Shown piece by piece: positions 59,724-64,000 of a stretch of 64,000 nucleotides of DNA. Position numbers and translations under genes: made by a program. The stretch's first letter is position 1. Every line of letters starts with the position of its first letter. Source of the stretch: Enterococcus dispar ATCC 51266 (GTDB taxonomy: Bacteria > Bacillota > Bacilli > Lactobacillales > Enterococcaceae); contig NZ_KE136354.1 of assembly GCF_000406945.1 (NCBI RefSeq), positions 1,953,290 to 2,017,289 of the forward strand, in the 5' to 3' direction. The notes beneath the pieces were generated by a model. It had not been told where the DNA came from. It did not search any database and saw only the letters and a list, made by a program, of their open reading frames with translations.

Positions 59724-60207
59724 CTTCATGCGCCTCCATATATGCTTCTAAATCTTCTTCTTTAACGTAGTCAATAACTTTGTCGGTAAATAATATGCCA
59801 TGAAGATGATCAATTTCGTGTTGAATAGCCCGCGAAAGATAGCCATCTGCTTCTACTTCCAGCTCATCTCCTTCACGATCGTAAAAACGAACTGTAATCA
59901 AGTCGGCACGTTTGACGGTACCATAGACATGGGGAATACTCAAACACCCTTCCACATCAATGGTACTGCCTTTTTTAGCAATAATTGTAGGATTAATCAT
60001 TTCGAATCGTTCAGCTTCATCTAACTCAACGATAGCTACTTGTATATTTTTTCCTACTTGTGGTGCAGCGATTCCAATACCATCGTGAACTACCATTGTT
60101 TCATACATTTTGTCTAACATCATCACCAAATCATCGGTAATTTCGTCGACTTCTCGATTTTCTTGGCGCAAGCGGCGGTCTGGATCTAATAAAATTGGAT
60201 AAGGCAT
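59716..60207 (-). CDS. def: Peptide deformylase
   Basis: Removes the formyl group from nascent proteins. The 163-aa type I enzyme has all three motifs: GIGIAAPQ (43-50), EGCLSIP with metal ligand Cys88, and QHEIDHLHG with His130, Glu131 and His134. It precedes fmt, so formylation and deformylation are encoded together. GGAG lies upstream of the ATG, directly behind the large hairpin at 60227-60264. Confidence 0.97.
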   Translation of the reverse strand: MPYPILLDPDRRLRQENREVDEITDDLVMMLDKMYETMVVHDGIGIAAPQVGKNIQVAIVELDEAERFEMINPTIIAKKGSTIDVEGCLSIPHVYGTVKRADLITVRFYDREGDELEVEADGYLSRAIQHEIDHLHGILFTDKVIDYVKEEDLEAYMEAHEDD

Positions 60208-60226
60208 ATTTACTCCTAACTTTTCA

Positions 60227-60264
60227 AGTCAGTTTCAATCTGACAAACCAGATTGAAACTGACT
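60227..60264. repeat. Perfect 16-bp inverted repeat between priA and def
   Basis: AGTCAGTTTCAATCTG (60227-60242) and its exact reverse complement (60249-60264) flank a six-base loop. No T-run follows on either strand, so it is not a standard terminator. It lies 20 nt before the def start, in the 71-nt gap after priA. As RNA it would be a very stable hairpin, perhaps an RNase III site or a stability element. Confidence 0.8.
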
Positions 60265-60278
60265 AAAGACAATAGCAA

Positions 60279-62684
60279 CTAAATAAAATTCAAAGGTTCA
60301 TTATCAATGGCCACATAGAGTCCTTTGCGTTGATCGCTTTGGCTCTCGTTTACAATTTGTTCTAGTAACGGTTTTAAAGCCGGTTCCTGTTTGTATTTTA
60401 CAATAATCTGATAATAATAACGATTTTTAATCCGCATAATCGCACTAGGGGTTGGCCCTAAAAGTAATGCATTCGGACTTAAGGCTGCCTGCAGTTGGCG
60501 TGCCAATTGAAAACTCTTCTGGGCCGCTTGGATTTCTGTTTCATGACTCACCGTTAATTTAATGGTGAAGTAATAAGGGGGATAGCCCGCTTGATGCCGC
60601 ATCGCCATCTCTTGCTGATAAAAGCGTTCGTAGTCTTGTGTCTTGGTTAAGGCGATTGCATAATGCTCTGGATTAAAAGTTTGAATTATCACTTCGCCTG
60701 CTTTTTGGGCGCGGCCTGCACGACCACTGACTTGGGTTAACAATTGAAATGTTCGCTCACTGGAACGAAAATCGGGTAAATTCAACGCAGTATCCGCATT
60801 TAAGACCCCTACTAACGTAATATCGGGAAAATCCAATCCTTTGGCAATCATCTGAGTTCCTAGTAAGATATCTGCTTTCTTTTCACCAAAAGCTCTTAAT
60901 ATCTTTTCATGGGCACCTTTTTTGCGGGTCGTATCAACATCCATCCGCAAAATACGGGCTGTTGGCAGCAATTCCTTTAACTCGGCTTCAACTTTTTGCG
61001 TTCCGGTACCATAATAACTGATTTTTTTACTCCCGCATTCCGGACACTTATGAGGAATTTTTTCTTCATGTCCACAATAATGGCAACGCATCGTTTTCGT
61101 ATCCATGTGTAAAGTTAACGAAATATCACAATTAGGACAATCTAACACATACCCACAATCACGACACATCATAAAAGAAGAATAGCCTCTGCGATTTAAT
61201 AATAAAACAATTTGCTCATTTTTTGCTAAACGATCCCGCATTTTTTCTTGTAAACTTAGTGAAAAAGAGGTCATATTTCCTTGACCATATTCCTCTTTTA
61301 AATCGATAATTTCAATTGTGGGCAGCTGGGCGTAAGGATTGGCCCGTTTTCGTAAAGGCAACAGCTTATAAACGTTTTTTTGAGCACGGGCGCGCGATTC
61401 CAAAGAAGGTGTCGCACTTCCTAGGACAATAGGACAGTGGTGATAGCGACTCCGCCAAATTGCTAGATCTCGTGCATGATAGCGGGGGGCTTCTTCTTGT
61501 TTGTAGGTAGCTTCATGTTCTTCATCTACAATAATCAAACCGATATTTTCCAAAGGCGCAAATATTGCCGAACGCGCCCCCACAACAACACTCGCCTCGC
61601 CTCTTTCAATTTTGCGCCATTCATCATAGCGTTCTCCATTGGATAGCCCACTATGTAAAACAGCTACCGCATCCCCTAAACGACTTTTAAACCGCTCTAC
61701 CATTTGCGGTGTTAAAGCAATTTCAGGCACTAACATGATTGCTGTTTTATTATCAGCCAACACCTGTTGAATTGCTTGTAAATACACTTCTGTTTTGCCG
61801 CTGCCGGTGATACCTTCTAATAAAAAAGTTTGCGCTGCTTGTTTTTGGTAGGCGGCTAAGATCTGGGCAACAGCTGCTTCTTGTTCTTCATTTAAGACAA
61901 AATTAGTCGATGCTTCAAACGTATGATTGGCAAAAGGGTTCCGATAGGTTTCTGTTTCAAAAAGTTCGAGCCATCCATCTTTTGCCCCTTGATTCAAATG
62001 AGCTGTCGTAATACCCAAATCGGTAAAATGCTTTACGGGTAGTGCTTCTGTCTGGTTTGCCAAAATCTCTAAAAGCTGTGCTTTACGCAATGCACTTTTT
62101 CGTAAGTTACTCTGAATCTCAGCGGCTGTATCTTTAGCAACCAATGACGTCACCATTCGAATTGTTTTCACCCGATTTTTATTGTGAACTTCATAGCGAA
62201 TATCTACTAAGTTGGCTTGGCGAAATTTCAATAATTGCGGTAAAACACCATTTTTCTGCGCTTCATCGTAATCAAGCTCACCGTTTGAAGGAAAATAATG
62301 CGCTGCTTCGCTTTTTTCATCCAACAATAAGATTGTCTTTTTATATTCTGCTTTCATTACACTTGGCAACATGGTTTGCAGACAAGTGATTTTAAAAGCA
62401 TATGTGGTTTCTTTCATATAGTCAGCTAACGCTAACAATTCAGTATTTAAAACAGGTGCAATATCTAAAACACGAATAATAGGTTTTAAGCGTACATCAG
62501 GCGTTTGGGTTTCACTTAAGCCCACTACAAAGCCTTGAATATGCCGATTGCCGTTACCAAAAGGGACTTCCACGCGCATCCCTTTTTTTACTAATGATTG
62601 CAAGGTTTCTGGAATCAAATAAGTAAATGGCTGATCGGTTTGCATCGTCGGTACATCGACGATAACTTCTGCTAGAGGGTACAT
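60279..62684 (-). CDS. priA: Primosomal protein N' (replication restart helicase PriA)
   Basis: Superfamily 2 helicase that reloads the replisome at stalled forks. The 801-aa protein has an N-terminal 3'-DNA-binding domain (PLAEVIVDVP at the start), a winged-helix region, and Walker A EGITGSGKTEVYL. The box DEEHEATYK and the zinc-binding insert follow, with paired cysteines in CRDCGYVLDCPNC, CHYCG and CPECG. The C-terminal helicase lobe has VSGRAGRA. It follows rpoZ after that gene's terminator and precedes def by 71 nt. The ATG has AAGGAAGG upstream. Confidence 0.96.
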   Translation of the reverse strand: MYPLAEVIVDVPTMQTDQPFTYLIPETLQSLVKKGMRVEVPFGNGNRHIQGFVVGLSETQTPDVRLKPIIRVLDIAPVLNTELLALADYMKETTYAFKITCLQTMLPSVMKAEYKKTILLLDEKSEAAHYFPSNGELDYDEAQKNGVLPQLLKFRQANLVDIRYEVHNKNRVKTIRMVTSLVAKDTAAEIQSNLRKSALRKAQLLEILANQTEALPVKHFTDLGITTAHLNQGAKDGWLELFETETYRNPFANHTFEASTNFVLNEEQEAAVAQILAAYQKQAAQTFLLEGITGSGKTEVYLQAIQQVLADNKTAIMLVPEIALTPQMVERFKSRLGDAVAVLHSGLSNGERYDEWRKIERGEASVVVGARSAIFAPLENIGLIIVDEEHEATYKQEEAPRYHARDLAIWRSRYHHCPIVLGSATPSLESRARAQKNVYKLLPLRKRANPYAQLPTIEIIDLKEEYGQGNMTSFSLSLQEKMRDRLAKNEQIVLLLNRRGYSSFMMCRDCGYVLDCPNCDISLTLHMDTKTMRCHYCGHEEKIPHKCPECGSKKISYYGTGTQKVEAELKELLPTARILRMDVDTTRKKGAHEKILRAFGEKKADILLGTQMIAKGLDFPDITLVGVLNADTALNLPDFRSSERTFQLLTQVSGRAGRAQKAGEVIIQTFNPEHYAIALTKTQDYERFYQQEMAMRHQAGYPPYYFTIKLTVSHETEIQAAQKSFQLARQLQAALSPNALLLGPTPSAIMRIKNRYYYQIIVKYKQEPALKPLLEQIVNESQSDQRKGLYVAIDNEPLNFI

Positions 62685-62801
62685 GTTTATCCCTTCCTTC
62701 TTTCGCTATATTCTACTAAAAATAGGTCAGTTTGTCTGTTAAACAAAGGAAAATTTAAAATTCTGATCGTTCCTTTCCCCACGTGAGACGGGATAATTGG
62801 C

Positions 62802-62841
62802 AAAAAATATGGCACGTTGTGATAAGTCACAACATGCCACA
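62802..62841 (-). terminator. Rho-independent terminator of gmk-rpoZ
   Basis: The minus strand pairs TGGCATGTTGTGA with TCACAACGTGCCA (one wobble pair) around a four-base loop, followed by TATTTTTT. Confidence 0.92.
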
Positions 62842-62879
62842 TCTTCTCATAACAGAACCAAATCGTTCCCGTTTTTTTC

Positions 62880-63185
62880 TTATAAGTTTTGTTCTTCGCG
62901 AATACGTGCTTCTAGTTCTTGTTGTTCGCGTTTTTGGACAGCCTGGTTTTCTTCTTGTTCCATCTTCAAACGGGCACGTTTGATTTCAGGATGAGGATCG
63001 TTAATTAATGTTTCTGCATCGATTTCTTCTAAAGCACGGCCAACATTTTTATCAGATTCAAATTGATCCAATGTTGGTTTGGCCCCGGCATCTAATTCAT
63101 GGGCCCGTTTTGCTGATAAGATAACTAAAGAATATTTTGAGTTTACTCGATCTAATAATGAGTCAATAGATGGGCGTAGCATCAT
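62880..63185 (-). CDS. rpoZ: RNA polymerase omega subunit
   Basis: Small subunit that helps assemble RNA polymerase by binding the beta' C-terminus. The 101-aa protein has the family start [30 protein letters not shown] and the conserved [10 protein letters not shown]. The last 35 residues are a charged Glu/Gln/Arg tail, longer than in E. coli but usual in Lactobacillales. It begins five bases after gmk and is the second gene of that transcript. Confidence 0.96.
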   Translation of the reverse strand: MMLRPSIDSLLDRVNSKYSLVILSAKRAHELDAGAKPTLDQFESDKNVGRALEEIDAETLINDPHPEIKRARLKMEQEENQAVQKREQQELEARIREEQNL

Positions 63186-63190
63186 TTGGA

Positions 63191-63817
<627 letters not shown>

Positions 63818-63874
63818 TCACTTCTGGTTTGCTGGTCAACATTACACTTATCTGCAAATTTTAACAGTGATTCT

Positions 63875-63880
63875 ATTATA
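63875..63880 (-). promoter_or_regulatory. Probable gmk-rpoZ promoter -10
   Basis: The minus strand has TATAAT in the context GTCTATAATAG, about 70 nt before the gmk ATG. The -35 region (TAGCAA, 17 nt upstream) is weak. Confidence 0.45.
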
Positions 63881-63977
63881 GACGCAAATGTCTAAAATTG
63901 CTACCTTTGAATGAAGAAGAAAAAAGATTGTCTTTTCGAACTGAAAATGTTGCTAAAAGCCCATATTCGACAGCGTA

Positions 63978-63994
63978 TTTACAATTGTTGTAAA
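63978..63994. repeat. 17-bp palindrome at the window edge
   Basis: TTTACAATTGTTGTAAA has seven-base arms that pair perfectly around a three-base centre. It looks like an operator half-site pair, but it may equally lie in the next gene, which runs off the window. I do not recognise the binding protein. The 63806-64000 stretch otherwise holds only the gmk promoter. Confidence 0.35.
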
Positions 63995-64000
63995 TTCATC

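Overview
The window looks like the chromosome of an Enterococcaceae bacterium, most likely an Enterococcus species that I cannot name. The basis is the low GC content, a 16S rRNA of enterococcal type, a SagA/P54-like secreted NlpC/P60 protein directly behind mreCD, an L,D-transpeptidase with the length and catalytic spacing of E. faecium Ldt(fm), and the PASTA kinase/phosphatase pair next to rsmB-fmt-def-priA. Nearly all genes lie on the minus strand. The plus-strand genes are ldh, the L,D-transpeptidase gene, pepF and one Mga-family regulator.

Region 1 (1-18400) starts inside an rRNA operon, with the 16S 5' part and tandem promoters P1/P2. It continues with lysS, a small hslO-dusB operon, a LURP-one-like gene, ftsH, and the chain pth-mfd-MurJ-like flippase-rqcP-divIC-cvfD/yabR-tilS-hpt. 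This is the Bacillus/Enterococcus order without the sporulation genes found there in Bacillus. Region 2 (18400-33060) holds ldh, an L,D-transpeptidase gene, yebC-yoaK, a VanZ-like gene, pepF, queT behind a clear preQ1-II riboswitch, a DUF2829 (Tad2-like)-SDR pair, sagA, mreCD, and thiN-rpe-rsgA.

Region 3 (about 33060-54500) is a surface-pilus/adhesin island of about 21 kb. Transcribed on the minus strand are a 1526-aa LPTTG adhesin, a 403-aa EbpB-like pilin with an abnormal sorting signal (LPQKI), a 462-aa pilin (LPRTN), a 1344-aa adhesin with four tandem repeats (LPSTG), a 1464-aa fimbrial protein whose sorting signal looks frameshifted, and two class C sortases. An Mga/EbpR-type regulator lies between them on the plus strand. 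Both sortases carry, after their second membrane segment, an extra C-terminal domain that resembles the SpaA/CnaB fold of their pilin substrates and is predicted to be cytoplasmic. I consider this the most unusual feature of the window. The promoter of the first adhesin gene has a good -35/-10 pair with phased repeats directly upstream.

Region 4 (54500-64000) is the housekeeping run gmk-rpoZ, then priA-def-fmt-rsmB-stp-prkC. In other enterococci prkC is followed by rsgA-rpe-thiN, so the pilus island appears to sit inside that conserved neighbourhood. In this genome prkC has its own strong terminator and rsgA its own promoter. No tRNA, insertion sequence, integrase or CRISPR array was seen.
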